In this document: piece after piece, positions 8,358-17,598 of the stretch
How the letters are laid out: every line of letters starts with the position of its first letter
Position numbering within the stretch: position 1 is the stretch's first letter
DNA from: Pseudarthrobacter sp. NamE5
GTDB lineage: Bacteria; Actinomycetota; Actinomycetes; Actinomycetales; Micrococcaceae
DNA length: 64,000 nt
Assembly: GCF_005796225.1 (NCBI RefSeq)
Contig: NZ_VAHO01000002.1
Coordinates: forward strand, 356,796 to 420,795
Direction of reading: 5' to 3'
Notes under the pieces: generated by a model
What the model was told of the DNA's origin: nothing
What the model saw: only the letters and a program-made list of their open reading frames with translations
Databases searched by the model: none
Translations under genes and position numbers: made by a program

Positions 8358-9820
8358 TAACCGACGGATCCTTCCATCTGGAGTTCGATGAGGCGGTTCA
8401 GCTCGAGGGCGTATTCCATGGGCAGCTCACGGGCGATCGGCTCGATAAAGCCGCGCACGATCATCGCCATGGCCTCGTCCTCGGGCATTCCGCGGGACAT
8501 GAGGTAGAACAGCTGCTCTTCGCTGACGCGGGAGACAGTTGCCTCGTGTCCCAGCTGCACATCGTCTTCACGGATGTCGATGTACGGGTAGGTGTCCGAG
8601 CGGCTGATGGTGTCCACCAGGAGCGCGTCGCAGCGGACGGTGTTGGCGGAGTGCTTTGCGCCTTCACGGACCTGGACCAGGCCGCGGTAGGCTGCACGTC
8701 CGCCGCCGCGTGCCACGGACTTGGAAATGATGGAGCTCTTGGTGTTCGGGGCGATGTGCACCATCTTCGAACCGGTGTCCTGGTGCTGGCCCTCGCCGGC
8801 GAAGGCGATGGAGAGCGTCTCACCCTTGGCGTGCTCACCTACGAGGTAAACGGCCGGGTACTTCATGGTGACCTTGGAGCCGATGTTGCCGTCGACCCAT
8901 TCCATGGTGGCGCCCTCTTCGCACACGGCGCGCTTGGTCACCAGGTTGTACACGTTGTTGGACCAGTTCTGGATGGTGGTGTACCGGACGCGGGCGCCCT
9001 TCTTCACCACGATCTCCACCACCGCGGAGTGCAGCGAGTCCGAGGTGTAGATCGGCGCGGTGCAGCCTTCGATGTAGTGGACGTACGAGTCCTCGTCGGC
9101 GATGATCAGGGTCCGCTCGAACTGGCCCATGTTTTCCGTGTTGATGCGGAAGTATGCCTGCAGCGGGATGTCAACGTGGACGCCCTTGGGCACGTACACG
9201 AACGAACCGCCGGACCACACCGCCGTGTTCAGCGAGGCGAACTTGTTGTCGCCCACGGGGATGACGGTGCCGAAGTACTCCTGGAAGATCTCCGGGTGCT
9301 CCTTCAGCGCGGTGTCGGTGTCCAGGAAGATGACGCCCTGGGCCTCAAGGTCCTCGCGGATCTGATGGTAGACCACCTCGGACTCGTACTGCGCGGCAAC
9401 ACCGGAAACAAGGCGGCTGCGCTCGGCTTCCGGGATACCCAGCTTCTCGTAGGTGTTGCGGATGTCCTCGGGCAGGTCCTCCCAGCTGGCTGCCTGCTTC
9501 TCCGTGGAGCGGACGAAGTACTTGATGTTGTCGAAGTCGATGCCGGAAAGGTCCGCGCCCCAGGTGGGCATGGGCTTGCGGTCGAAGTACTTGAGGCCCT
9601 TGAGGCGGAGGTCAAGCATCCATTCCGGCTCGCTCTTCTTGGCCGAAATGTCCCGGACAACCTCTTCGTCCAGCCCACGGCGTGCGTTCGCGCCGACGTC
9701 GTTCTTGTCGGCCCAGCCGTACTCGTAGTTGCCGATGCCGTGCAGCTCGGGATTCTTCTCCAGAATCTCCGAGATCACAGTGTTTTCGGCGACTGCTTTC
9801 TCTGATAGTTGGTCCGTCAT
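8357..9820 (-). CDS. sufB: Fe-S cluster assembly protein SufB
   Basis: Main scaffold subunit on which clusters are built. The 487 residues carry the usual SufB landmarks: an N-terminal [20 protein letters not shown] region, [22 protein letters not shown], a [15 protein letters not shown] segment and the C-terminal [25 protein letters not shown] use ATG 9820 rather than the GTG one codon earlier, because TGATG at 9818-9822 overlaps the sufR stop by one base and an AAAGG site lies five bases before the GTG. It heads the structural genes directly behind the regulator. Confidence 0.95.
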   Translation of the reverse strand: MTDQLSEKAVAENTVISEILEKNPELHGIGNYEYGWADKNDVGANARRGLDEEVVRDISAKKSEPEWMLDLRLKGLKYFDRKPMPTWGADLSGIDFDNIKYFVRSTEKQAASWEDLPEDIRNTYEKLGIPEAERSRLVSGVAAQYESEVVYHQIREDLEAQGVIFLDTDTALKEHPEIFQEYFGTVIPVGDNKFASLNTAVWSGGSFVYVPKGVHVDIPLQAYFRINTENMGQFERTLIIADEDSYVHYIEGCTAPIYTSDSLHSAVVEIVVKKGARVRYTTIQNWSNNVYNLVTKRAVCEEGATMEWVDGNIGSKVTMKYPAVYLVGEHAKGETLSIAFAGEGQHQDTGSKMVHIAPNTKSSIISKSVARGGGRAAYRGLVQVREGAKHSANTVRCDALLVDTISRSDTYPYIDIREDDVQLGHEATVSRVSEEQLFYLMSRGMPEDEAMAMIVRGFIEPIARELPMEYALELNRLIELQMEGSVG

Positions 9821-10653
9821 CACGGCCTTTCTTGCTGATGGTTGATTTCTTCATCCAGGCCGGCGGGGGCTGCTGAAGGCCTCATGGGCCGCTGGGCAGA
9901 CAGCCTGCCTGTAGGAATGTGGGTGGTGCAGACGTGCCCGCCGCGGGCCAGCGTGGAGAGCCGGCGCACGTCCACGCCCACCAGCCTTGCGAACACCTCG
10001 GTCTCCACGTCGCAGAACACGGGGAAACGGGCGGCGAGCTGCTGGATGGGGCAATGGCCTTGGCAGAGCTGCACGCTGGAAAGGGCCGCGGGCAGCGGTG
10101 CTTTGGCCTCGATGGAAGCGGCGGAGGACACGAAGTTGTCCCGGCTTAGGGCCGTTGCCAGCGCCTTTGCCCGGTCGGCAATCTCGGGGCCGGCCTTCTC
10201 GATTTCCGGCGCGTACCGGCGTTCCATGTCCGCGAAACGCTCGACGGCGAAGGCGCGGACCGCGTCAGGGCCCGCAACTTTCTGGAGCTGCTGGAGTGCA
10301 AGGGCCGCGATGTCCAGGTAATCGTTGCCAAGGCTGGACTGGCCCTGTGAGCTGAGGACATACCGCCGCGCGGGACGGCCGGCACCGGCACCGGACTTGG
10401 CGACCCGCTTGACCTCGATAACGCCTGCGCGGGACAGATGGTCCAAGTGGCGCCGGACTGCGGCGGGCGTGAATCCCAGCAGGTCGCCTAGTTCAGCGGC
10501 ACTCACCGGGCCATGCTCCAGGACTGCGGAAAGAACGCGGTCCCGCGTGCGCTCATCCGCATCGCCAACCGGACCGGCGGCCACAGGACCGCGGTCTGCG
10601 GGAGCCTTGGCGGCTCCGTGCCCGGCAATAGGCACAGCAGTAGCATTGCTCAT
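9820..10653 (-). CDS. sufR: SufR-type transcriptional regulator with Fe-S cysteines
   Basis: Predicted iron-sulfur-sensing repressor of the suf operon. The 277 residues contain an N-terminal winged helix-turn-helix ([32 protein letters not shown], about 49-80) and a C-terminal domain with cysteines in [15 protein letters not shown] and HVCTTH, the spacing seen in SufR cluster-binding domains. ATG 10653 is preferred to a GTG three codons upstream. It is the first gene of the operon, its stop overlaps sufB by one base, and a perfect palindrome lies just upstream, which fits autoregulation. Regulation by cluster occupancy is known for the family and inferred here. Confidence 0.92.
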   Translation of the reverse strand: MSNATAVPIAGHGAAKAPADRGPVAAGPVGDADERTRDRVLSAVLEHGPVSAAELGDLLGFTPAAVRRHLDHLSRAGVIEVKRVAKSGAGAGRPARRYVLSSQGQSSLGNDYLDIAALALQQLQKVAGPDAVRAFAVERFADMERRYAPEIEKAGPEIADRAKALATALSRDNFVSSAASIEAKAPLPAALSSVQLCQGHCPIQQLAARFPVFCDVETEVFARLVGVDVRRLSTLARGGHVCTTHIPTGRLSAQRPMRPSAAPAGLDEEINHQQERP

Positions 10654-10660
10654 GGAATAC

Positions 10661-10675
10661 ACAACACAATGTTGT
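10661..10675. promoter_or_regulatory. Palindromic operator candidate of the suf operon
   Basis: A perfect 15-base palindrome, ACAACA-N3-TGTTGT, lies eight bases before the sufR start and just downstream of a TAAATT hexamer (10684 to 10679) that could be the -10 element. It contains CAAC-N5-GTTG, close to the CAAC-N6-GTTG half-sites reported for cyanobacterial SufR. A repressor here would cover the transcription start. Confidence 0.65.
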
Positions 10676-10759
10676 CGTAATTTAGTCCCGCGATCCAGTA
10701 AGGCGAGGCTGACCTGACCTGCCTCCCGCCCTGGGGACGGACGAAAATACTACATCCCG

Positions 10760-10765
10760 TAGAAT
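10760..10765 (+). promoter_or_regulatory. Predicted -10 element, leaderless start of ABC exporter
   Basis: TAGAAT lies six bases before GTG 10772. No Shine-Dalgarno sequence is visible. The region between this site and the suf operator is only about 85 bases, so the divergent units share a compact control region. Confidence 0.5.
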
Positions 10766-10771
10766 ACTGGG

Positions 10772-11740
10772 GTGCGATCGCCCCAGTCCCCTGTCCTGTC
10801 CATTAACGGGCTCGTTAAGGACGTGGGTCCGCTGTCCAGTATGGACGGCAAGATGCTTCGGGTGGTAAGCGGCATCTCACTCATTGCCGAGCGCGGGCAG
10901 GTCACGGCCCTGCTGGGAGCAAACGGCGCTGGCAAAACCACCACCCTCGAATGCGCGCAGGGCCTGCAGAAAAGCAGCGGCGGCAGCATCTCCCTGCTCG
11001 GCCACGACCCCGCAACGGCAGGGGCTGGCTTGCGCTCCCGCGTCGGCGTGATGCTGCAGGACGGCGGGCTCCCGCCGTCGGCCCGGCCCCTTCCGCTGCT
11101 GCGGCACATCGCCGGCCTCTACGCCCGGCCCTGGAACGTGGACGAGCTGGCGGGGCGCCTTGGCATCGACACCTTCGGCAGGACCACCGTACGCAGGCTC
11201 TCCGGAGGCCAGAAGCAACGGCTCGCGCTGGCTGCGGCCCTGATCGGCAAACCCGAAGTCCTTTTCCTGGACGAGCCGAGCGCCGGCCTGGACCCCCAGT
11301 CCCGCCAGCTGGTCTTCGACCTGATCTCCGAGCTCCGTGACGACGGAATGGGGATCATCCTCACTACGCACCTCATGGATGACGCGCAGCGCCTGGCGGA
11401 CTATGTCTACATCATCGACGGCGGCCGGAACGTTGCCGAGGGCACGGTGCCGGAACTGCTGCAGCGCGCCCCGGAGGTAGAAGCCGGGGCGGAGCACATC
11501 AGGACGCTGGTGTTCGAGGCACCGGCCGGGCTCGACCTTTCCAGGGTGCTCCCGGACGGCGTCGACGTCGCCGAAACCCGGGCCGGCAGTTACGAAGTCA
11601 CAGGTCCACTGACGCCTGCCCACCTCGCAACCCTGGCGGCATGGTGGGAAGCCCACAACATCATGCCCGGCTCAATGAGCCTGCAGGCGCGTAGCCTTGA
11701 AGACGTCTTTCTGGATATTTCGGGAAAGGACATTCGATGA
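10772..11740 (+). CDS. ABC-2 type exporter, ATP-binding protein
   Basis: Energising subunit of a membrane exporter. The 322 residues show Walker A GANGAGKTT (49-57), signature LSGGQ (143-147), Walker B VLFLDEP (163-169) and the THLMDDA switch region. The long C-terminal extension after about residue 225 is typical of DrrA-like ATPases. The GTG start has a TAGAAT hexamer six bases upstream. It overlaps the permease gene by four bases (ATGA, 11737-11740). The pair stands divergent from sufR and directly before ctaA; a similar transporter often precedes ctaA in actinobacteria. The substrate is unknown; a heme- or drug-export role would be a guess. Confidence 0.9.
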   Translation: MRSPQSPVLSINGLVKDVGPLSSMDGKMLRVVSGISLIAERGQVTALLGANGAGKTTTLECAQGLQKSSGGSISLLGHDPATAGAGLRSRVGVMLQDGGLPPSARPLPLLRHIAGLYARPWNVDELAGRLGIDTFGRTTVRRLSGGQKQRLALAAALIGKPEVLFLDEPSAGLDPQSRQLVFDLISELRDDGMGIILTTHLMDDAQRLADYVYIIDGGRNVAEGTVPELLQRAPEVEAGAEHIRTLVFEAPAGLDLSRVLPDGVDVAETRAGSYEVTGPLTPAHLATLAAWWEAHNIMPGSMSLQARSLEDVFLDISGKDIR

Positions 11741-12540
11741 CCCGGACACCTGCGGGCGCTGCCGCCGCTGCAGCATCCGGCCACGCCGGAACAGCCGGAC
11801 AGCAGCCTGCCGCGCTGCTGAAGCGCGTACTGCTGCAGGGCAGGTACGAGGCCCTCGCAATGTTGCGCAACGGCGAGCAATTGATTCTTGCCGTTGTTCT
11901 ACCCTTGCTTGCACTCGTCGGCCTGACAGTGACGCCGTTCCTGGATGGAATGGGAGCCAGCCGGATCAACGTGGCGGTGCCCGGCATCCTTGCCCTGTGC
12001 GCCATGTCGACGGCGTTCACCGGGCAGGGCATCGCCACCGGTTTCGATCGCCGCTACGGCGTGCTCCGCTTCCTTTCAACCACTCCCCTGGGCCGCGGCG
12101 GGCTTATCGCCGGCAAGGTGATCTCGGTCCTGGCTGTCCTCTGCATCCAGGTGGCAGTGGTCTCCGCTGTTGCGCTTGCCCTGGGCTGGCAGCCGACAGC
12201 GGCGGGCTGGCTTCCCGGCCTGGCCTTCCTGGTGCTGGGCGCAGCCGCCTTCACTGCCCTTGGGCTGCTGGTGGCCGGCACCGTCCGGCCGGAGGCCACG
12301 CTTGCCATCACTAACCTCCTGTGGATCCTCCTTGGCGCGCTCGGAGGCATCGTGATCCCCGCTGACAAGCTGCCCGCAGCTGCGCAGCCGGCAGTGGGCT
12401 TCCTGCCCTCGGGTGCGTTGGGCGGGTCCCTGCGCGAAGCATTCCTTAACGGTGCCGTCGATTTCGGCGCCGCCTTCATCCTGCTGCTCTGGGCCCTCCT
12501 GGCCGGAGCGGCAGCCATCCGTTGGTTCAAGTGGAATTGA
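11737..12540 (+). CDS. ABC-2 type exporter, permease
   Basis: Membrane subunit of the exporter encoded with the preceding ATPase. The 267 residues start with a 25-residue alanine-rich stretch, then a short amphipathic segment (LLQGRYEALAMLRNGEQL) and about six hydrophobic helices, the arrangement of ABC-2 permeases. ATG 11737 overlaps the ATPase stop, so expression is likely coupled. The ctaA start follows eight bases after its stop, so the three genes probably form one transcript. No substrate motif can be seen. Confidence 0.88.
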   Translation: MTRTPAGAAAAAASGHAGTAGQQPAALLKRVLLQGRYEALAMLRNGEQLILAVVLPLLALVGLTVTPFLDGMGASRINVAVPGILALCAMSTAFTGQGIATGFDRRYGVLRFLSTTPLGRGGLIAGKVISVLAVLCIQVAVVSAVALALGWQPTAAGWLPGLAFLVLGAAAFTALGLLVAGTVRPEATLAITNLLWILLGALGGIVIPADKLPAAAQPAVGFLPSGALGGSLREAFLNGAVDFGAAFILLLWALLAGAAAIRWFKWN

Positions 12541-12547
12541 GAGAATC

Positions 12548-13492
12548 GTGAGCACGGCGTCACGCCTTCCCCAGCTGGCCGGCCGCCTGGTTTCCAGGCT
12601 GCCTCGGACCGTGGACACCAGGATCCGGCGGCTCGCTGTCGCGTCCCTGATTGGCCAGACCGTGCTGGTGGTCACTGGCGGGGCCGTCCGCCTGACCTCG
12701 TCCGGCCTGGGCTGCCCCACGTGGCCGCGCTGCACCGACACGTCGCTGGTCAACACGCCGGAGATGGGAATCCACGGCTTCATCGAGTTCGGCAACAGGC
12801 TGCTTACCTTTGCCCTGGCCGCGGTGGCCGCCCTCATGCTGGTGTACCTGTGGAACCTCCGCAGGGAGCGCAGGGACCTCTTCCTTCTTGCGCTTGGGCT
12901 CCTGGCGAGCATCCCGGCCCAGGCCGTCATTGGCGGCATCACGGTCCTGACCAACCTCAACCCGTGGGTGGTGGGGCTGCACTTCCTGGTGTCCATGTCC
13001 CTGGTGGTGTTCGCCACGCTCCTCGTGAACCGGGCCTTCGGCAGGACAGGCCGGTTTATGGCTGTCCGGCACCCCGCCCTGCCGGGCGTCATGCGTCCGG
13101 TGACCGCCGCCGTCGCGCTTTTTTCTGTCCTTGCGGTGATGCTGGGTGTAGTGGTCACCGGTGCCGGTCCGCACGCCGGCGACGCGGACGCCCCCCGGAA
13201 TGGCCTGGACTGGGACCTCTTCTCCCACATCCATGCAGTGCCTGCGTACCTCATAACGGCAGGAACGGCGGTGGCCTTGGCACTGGTGCTCCTGCGCCGT
13301 ATTACCGGTCCCATCCGCACCGCCGTCCTGGGATTGCTCGGCGTGACGGTACTGCAGGCTGTCATCGGTTTCACCCAGTACTACAACGGCATTCCTGCCC
13401 TGCTGGTGGCTGCGCACATGCTTGGGGCCGCGCTGCTGATGGTAGCTGCAACCAATGCCTGGGACATCGCCCGGTCGAGCCCCACGGAGTAG
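12548..13492 (+). CDS. ctaA: Heme A synthase (COX15/CtaA)
   Basis: Converts heme O to heme A for the aa3-type cytochrome oxidase. From GTG 12548 there are 314 residues with about eight membrane helices. A cysteine pair in the first outer loop (GCPTWPRC, Cys56 and Cys62) and the conserved HGFIEFGNR motif (His76, Glu80) are present. Further heme-ligand candidates lie in VVGLHFLVS, HIHAVPAYL and AAHMLG. The frame stays open upstream into the permease, but this GTG gives the family's usual length. Its partner ctaB lies 2.6 kb away on the opposite strand. Confidence 0.92.
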   Translation: MSTASRLPQLAGRLVSRLPRTVDTRIRRLAVASLIGQTVLVVTGGAVRLTSSGLGCPTWPRCTDTSLVNTPEMGIHGFIEFGNRLLTFALAAVAALMLVYLWNLRRERRDLFLLALGLLASIPAQAVIGGITVLTNLNPWVVGLHFLVSMSLVVFATLLVNRAFGRTGRFMAVRHPALPGVMRPVTAAVALFSVLAVMLGVVVTGAGPHAGDADAPRNGLDWDLFSHIHAVPAYLITAGTAVALALVLLRRITGPIRTAVLGLLGVTVLQAVIGFTQYYNGIPALLVAAHMLGAALLMVAATNAWDIARSSPTE

Positions 13493-13542
13493 TCCAGACC
13501 ATGTGGGGCAGCCTGCACGCGGCCAGCCCACCCCAGTCCCTA

Positions 13543-13590
13543 CAGCACAAAGCGCCCCGGTTCATCTGTGAATCGGAGCGCTTTGTGCTG
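13543..13590. terminator. Long hairpin between convergent ctaA and sulP-CA
   Basis: Nearly perfect stem: arms 13543-13564 and 13569-13590 pair over 21 of 22 positions, with one C/A mismatch and one G-T pair, around a TCTG loop. It lies in the 114-base gap between two convergent genes. No T-run follows on either strand, so its role as a bidirectional terminator is inferred from form and place. Confidence 0.6.
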
Positions 13591-13606
13591 CAGCAGCAGT
13601 TTCTGC

Positions 13607-15958
13607 TCAGCCTGCCGTCGCAGGAGCGGAAGCGCCAGAGCGTGCTGCGGCGTGTTCCGGATCCAGGAAGTCGATCCCCGAGGAATGCACCAGCACCACG
13701 CGCGCCGTGGCGATGTCATAGAAAAGGCCGGTTGCCTGGATGCTGCCCGAGGCAAGTGCCGGGCCCACCACCGGGTGGGCTTCCAGCTTGCCAAGCTGCA
13801 CGGCGACGTTGACCATGCTGAGCTGGTCCACCCTGCAGAAGCCGGCGTCCGCTGCCGCCTGGGCCACCGGATGTCCGGCCAGCAGCTCGCGGTAGCTGGG
13901 CCGGGCGTGGTCCAGCCACGCGTCGAAGCCCGGCCCCAAGGCGCCATGGCCCTTGCCGTCCGCATCATCCAGGAGGACCTTCATGGCACCGCAGTTGGAG
14001 TGCCCGCAGATCACTATCGATTCCACCTCCAGTCCCTTCACGGCGAAGGAGAGGGCGGAGTCGATCGAGGCGTCCTGTCCGTCGTGGCACACCACGTTGC
14101 CTATGTTGCGTAAGGTCAGCATGTCGCCTGGGCCACTGCTGGTGATCAGGTTGGGATTAACGCGGGAATCCACGCACGCTACGAACAGGGCATCCGGATT
14201 TTGGCCGTTCGCCAGGTCGTGCACCAGCGGACGCACCTGCTCGGCGAAGCGCCGGTGGTACTTGTCGATGCCCAGCAGGACCGGCTGCAGCGGGGCCCCG
14301 TCCTTTTCTGCCTGGCCGCCTGCAGGTTCCGGCGCTTCCGCCGGGGGAAGCCAGGAGGTCCTGGGCGGTAGCGGAAGTTCCCGGGCCTCCTGCCGTTTCG
14401 GTGCCTGGTGGGCTGCAAGCCGGAAGAGGGTGTTTCCGTGTTCTTCGAGGCAGACCCTGCCGCCGGCCGCCTCATACTGGTGCTGCCAGGCCAGCAACGC
14501 TTCTCGGAAGGCATGGTCCAGGTAGTCGGCGTTCAGCTCCACCACCGTGCGCATGCCGTCCGGGACCGAGTGCAGAACGCGGTTAAGCCGGGGCAGGGCG
14601 AAGAAGCTGCAGGAGCCGGCGATGGTCACCCGCCAGGGGTCCGACGGCGAGACGGGCGGATGTGCCTGCATCGCCGCCCGCAACACGCGCCACAGCACGC
14701 TGGCCGCGGCCAGCGCCAGCCCGATCACCACGCCTTCGAGCAGGTTGAGGAACACCACGCAGAGCAGCGTGGCGGCGTAGATCAGCAGATCCCCGGTGCG
14801 CAGGCTCGTCCTGATGTCCGCGATCTTGATGAGCCTCGCTCCGATGACCACGAGGAGCCCTGCCAGGACGGACAGCGGAATGAGCTGGATCAGGCCCGCG
14901 AAGAGGGCGGAGAAGGCAAGGACCCAGATGCCGTGCAGGACAGCTGATGCCCTGGTGGCTGCCCCCGCCTCCACGTTGGTGGCGCTGCGGACAATGACGC
15001 CGGTTACGGGCAGCCCGCCCAGGGAACCGGAGACGATGTTGGCTGCCCCCTGCCCCACGAGCTCGCGGTTGAGGTTGGTGCGGGGGCCGTTCTGCATCTT
15101 GTCCACGGCGACGGCGGAAAGCAGGGATTCGATGCTGGCGATCAGTGCCATCGACAGCACGGCGAAGGCGGCCGCCTGCCAGTTTCCGTCAGGCAGTTGC
15201 GGCAGGGCAACGGCGTCGAAAATCGACCCGCTGAAGGAAATCCGCTCAACCGCCGGAGCAAATGCCACGGACAAGCCGGTGCCCGCGGCCACGGCGGCCA
15301 GCGGACCCGGGATCCGTCGCACAGCGGCAGGCAGGTGCTTCCAGCCGAGCAGGATGGCGACGACGGCAAGCCCCAACAAAGCGGCATGCAGTTCGACGTT
15401 GGTGATGGCCGCCGGAAGTGCAGCGATATTTTCAAGCGCGGAACCGGAAGGGCTGGCGCCCAGCAGGACCTGGAGCTGCTGCAGGATGATGGTGATGCCG
15501 ATGCCGGCCAACATCGCCTTGACCACCACCGGCGAGACGGCCAAAGCTGCCCGCCCCACGCGGCTGATCCCGAGCAGGAGCTGGACGACGCCCGCCGCCG
15601 CGGTGATCAGGCAGGTCACCTGCCAGCCAAATTCATCCACCAGTCCTGCCACGATGACGGTCAGTCCGGCAGCGGGCCCGCTGACCTGGAGCGACGAACC
15701 GCCCAGGCTTCCTGCCACGATGCCGCCTACTGCAGCGGCGATCAGGCCGGCCATAATGGGGGCACCCGAAGCGGCAGCAATGCCCAGCGACAGGGGCAGC
15801 GCTACCAGGAAGACGACCAGTGAGGCGGGGACGTCCTGCCCCAAGTGTCGCAGGACCGCTGGGCGGCGGAATCTCAAGGAGCGTTCTTTAGGGCCCCGCT
15901 GCGGCGGCGGGCTGTGGCTGGGGAACTGTACGGTGGCTGGATCGTGTGCCTGGGCCAT
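13607..15958 (-). CDS. SulP anion transporter fused to beta-carbonic anhydrase
   Basis: A 783-residue membrane fusion likely to move bicarbonate or sulfate and interconvert CO2 and bicarbonate. Residues about 38-430 form the SulP transporter core with ten or more helices (GAPIMAGLIAAAVGGIVAGSLG, then NRELVGQGAANIVSGSLGGLP). Residues about 440-520 look like a STAS domain. After a proline-rich linker (about 525-558), residues 560-783 are a beta-carbonic anhydrase with the full zinc site: Cys595 and the Asp597/Arg599 pair in CVDSRV, and His653 and Cys656 in CGHSNC. The active site is therefore intact. An AAAGGAAA site precedes ATG 15958. It separates ctaA from ctaB. Such fusions are known in actinobacteria; the transported ion is not readable. 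Confidence 0.92.
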   Translation of the reverse strand: MAQAHDPATVQFPSHSPPPQRGPKERSLRFRRPAVLRHLGQDVPASLVVFLVALPLSLGIAAASGAPIMAGLIAAAVGGIVAGSLGGSSLQVSGPAAGLTVIVAGLVDEFGWQVTCLITAAAGVVQLLLGISRVGRAALAVSPVVVKAMLAGIGITIILQQLQVLLGASPSGSALENIAALPAAITNVELHAALLGLAVVAILLGWKHLPAAVRRIPGPLAAVAAGTGLSVAFAPAVERISFSGSIFDAVALPQLPDGNWQAAAFAVLSMALIASIESLLSAVAVDKMQNGPRTNLNRELVGQGAANIVSGSLGGLPVTGVIVRSATNVEAGAATRASAVLHGIWVLAFSALFAGLIQLIPLSVLAGLLVVIGARLIKIADIRTSLRTGDLLIYAATLLCVVFLNLLEGVVIGLALAAASVLWRVLRAAMQAHPPVSPSDPWRVTIAGSCSFFALPRLNRVLHSVPDGMRTVVELNADYLDHAFREALLAWQHQYEAAGGRVCLEEHGNTLFRLAAHQAPKRQEARELPLPPRTSWLPPAEAPEPAGGQAEKDGAPLQPVLLGIDKYHRRFAEQVRPLVHDLANGQNPDALFVACVDSRVNPNLITSSGPGDMLTLRNIGNVVCHDGQDASIDSALSFAVKGLEVESIVICGHSNCGAMKVLLDDADGKGHGALGPGFDAWLDHARPSYRELLAGHPVAQAAADAGFCRVDQLSMVNVAVQLGKLEAHPVVGPALASGSIQATGLFYDIATARVVLVHSSGIDFLDPEHAAARSGASAPATAG

Positions 15959-16090
15959 GGGTTTCCTTTTGCTTGCGGGCAGGATCGGTCCCAGAATAAC
16001 GGGCTGGTCACGAGCAGTGACGGGTTAAGTGACTGATATGACACTATTTGTCATGTCCGCAGTCGTGAGAGGTGCCTGCGGACAGCAATA

Positions 16091-16119
16091 AGCCCCTCCC
16101 GGGCAGGCCGGGAGGGGCT
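16091..16119 (-). terminator. Hairpin after ctaB
   Basis: Perfect 12-bp G+C-rich stem (arms 16091-16102 and 16108-16119) with a five-base loop, 19 bases past the ctaB stop. No T-run follows in the leftward direction. It probably ends ctaB transcription and also shields the sulP-CA promoter region. Confidence 0.65.
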
Positions 16120-16137
16120 GTTTAGAACGATCGGAAG

Positions 16138-17097
16138 CTAGCCCGGCATGATGGCTGATCCGACGAACGGGTCAACAGCCAAGGCAATGAACAGCAGTGT
16201 GAGGTAGCTGATGGAGCCGTGGAAGACCTTCATGGCCCGCTTGTCCGGAACATCCTCACGCTGCGCACGGTTGTACAGCGCGTGCGACTCATAGAGGAAC
16301 CAGGCACCTGCAAGAACTGCGGTGACGGTGTAGACCCAACCCGCTCCGCCTGCGGGAACCATCAGCAGCGAGCACGCCACCATGGCCCACGCGTAGAGCA
16401 CCACCTGAACGGAAACAACCTTGGCTCCTGCAATGGCACCGAGCATCGGAACCTTGGCGTTGCGGTAATCCTCGCCGTACCGCATGGACAACGGCCAGTA
16501 GTGCGGCGGCGTCCAGAGGAAGATCACCATGAACAGGATGATTGCCGGCCATTCCACCGAGTTGGTGACAGCGGCCCAGGCGATCAGGACGGGGAAGCAA
16601 CCTGCCGCGCCGCCCCACACGATGTTCTGCGCAGTGCGCCGCTTCAGGATGATCGTGTAGATCACCACATAGAAGAAGATCGCGCCGAGTCCCAGCCAGG
16701 CAGACAGGGGGTTGGCCCCGAACCAAAGGATGGCAATGGCCGCTGCCCCCAAAAGCCAGGAGAAGACCAGCGCTTCGCGCGGCGTGACCTCGCCGGTAAC
16801 AAGCGGACGGTTTTCGGTCCGATGCATCAGCTTGTCGATGTCGCGGTCAATGTAACAGTTGAAGGCTCCGGCACTGCCGGCCGCGAACGCGCCGCCAATC
16901 AGCGTGGCCAGGATGAGCCCGATCGAGGGAAAGCCGCGCTCCGCATAGATCATGGTGGGCAGCGTGCTGACCAGAAGCAGTTCGATGACGCGTGGCTTGG
17001 TGAGGGCGAGATACGCCTTTGCCTTACGGGCAAACCCGGGCCGTGGTGCCCGGGATGCTTTCAGCGGCATATCTGTTGTGCTCACGGTGGCAGTCAT
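16138..17097 (-). CDS. ctaB: Protoheme IX farnesyltransferase (heme O synthase)
   Basis: Adds a farnesyl group to heme B to give heme O, the step before CtaA. The 319 residues from ATG 17097 contain the prenyltransferase motif N-x3-D-x3-D (Asn80, Asp84, Asp88) in [19 protein letters not shown], and the second motif region in [13 protein letters not shown], among about eight to nine membrane helices. The frame is open for 57 more codons upstream, but that part is polar and unlike the family. It is divergent from tkt across a 501-base gap. Confidence 0.94.
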   Translation of the reverse strand: MTATVSTTDMPLKASRAPRPGFARKAKAYLALTKPRVIELLLVSTLPTMIYAERGFPSIGLILATLIGGAFAAGSAGAFNCYIDRDIDKLMHRTENRPLVTGEVTPREALVFSWLLGAAAIAILWFGANPLSAWLGLGAIFFYVVIYTIILKRRTAQNIVWGGAAGCFPVLIAWAAVTNSVEWPAIILFMVIFLWTPPHYWPLSMRYGEDYRNAKVPMLGAIAGAKVVSVQVVLYAWAMVACSLLMVPAGGAGWVYTVTAVLAGAWFLYESHALYNRAQREDVPDKRAMKVFHGSISYLTLLFIALAVDPFVGSAIMPG

Positions 17098-17598
17098 CCG
17101 TTCTGTCGGCAGTTGTGTCTGGCTGTCCAGCTGTGTCAATACGGCTCCGTCCCAACCGGGCGCCGGCGAAGCAGTGATCCACGCAACAGCCGGGAGTTCC
17201 GGGTGGCTATGAGGACTCCGCACCCGGCGCTGGCCTCCGAATATCATACCGCGCCCAACCCCTCCCACCTTCCGCCGTTTTGGTGCTCATGATCGCTCGC
17301 GCGCCGATTCGAGCAGATTAACTCAGCCTCACTTCAGACCCGTTCACAAAAGCGGAAATTGCGTCCACAACGTGAGATTTGCGCCGCCCGAAACATGGAA
17401 TAGAGCTAAGCTGTCACCAGATCAGCACGCAGCAAGAACGCATTGGAAAACGCATTCCAGTTGGCTCGTGGCTGAGTGACAAAGATCAACGTTTCGATGG
17501 TGAACGGCTGGTACACACCGCAGCGGGCGCCACACAGCGTGCCTTTACACGGACCCGGTGTGCCGCCTGCCATCAGCACAGAGAGGGGCCCGGTTTTC
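17098..17598. other. 501-base intergenic control region between ctaB and tkt
   Basis: No convincing gene. It must hold two divergent promoters. Ahead of ctaB on the minus strand there is a TTGACA at about 17135-17140, without a clear -10 partner. Toward tkt, TAAGCT (17407-17412) is a possible -10. AACGCATT occurs twice in direct orientation (17437-17444 and 17449-17456), spaced by 12 bases. The tkt frame is open back to about 17476, so a longer tkt N-terminus or a leader peptide cannot be excluded. Confidence 0.5.

Noticed and set aside
5909..9805. Long plus-strand open frames opposite the suf genes
   Set aside because: They are antisense shadows of sufC, sufD and sufB caused by G+C-rich codon bias; the minus-strand products have all family motifs.
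17476..17598. Extension of tkt to an upstream start at 17476
   Set aside because: The extra 41 codons have no transketolase similarity, and a better ribosome site precedes GTG 17599.
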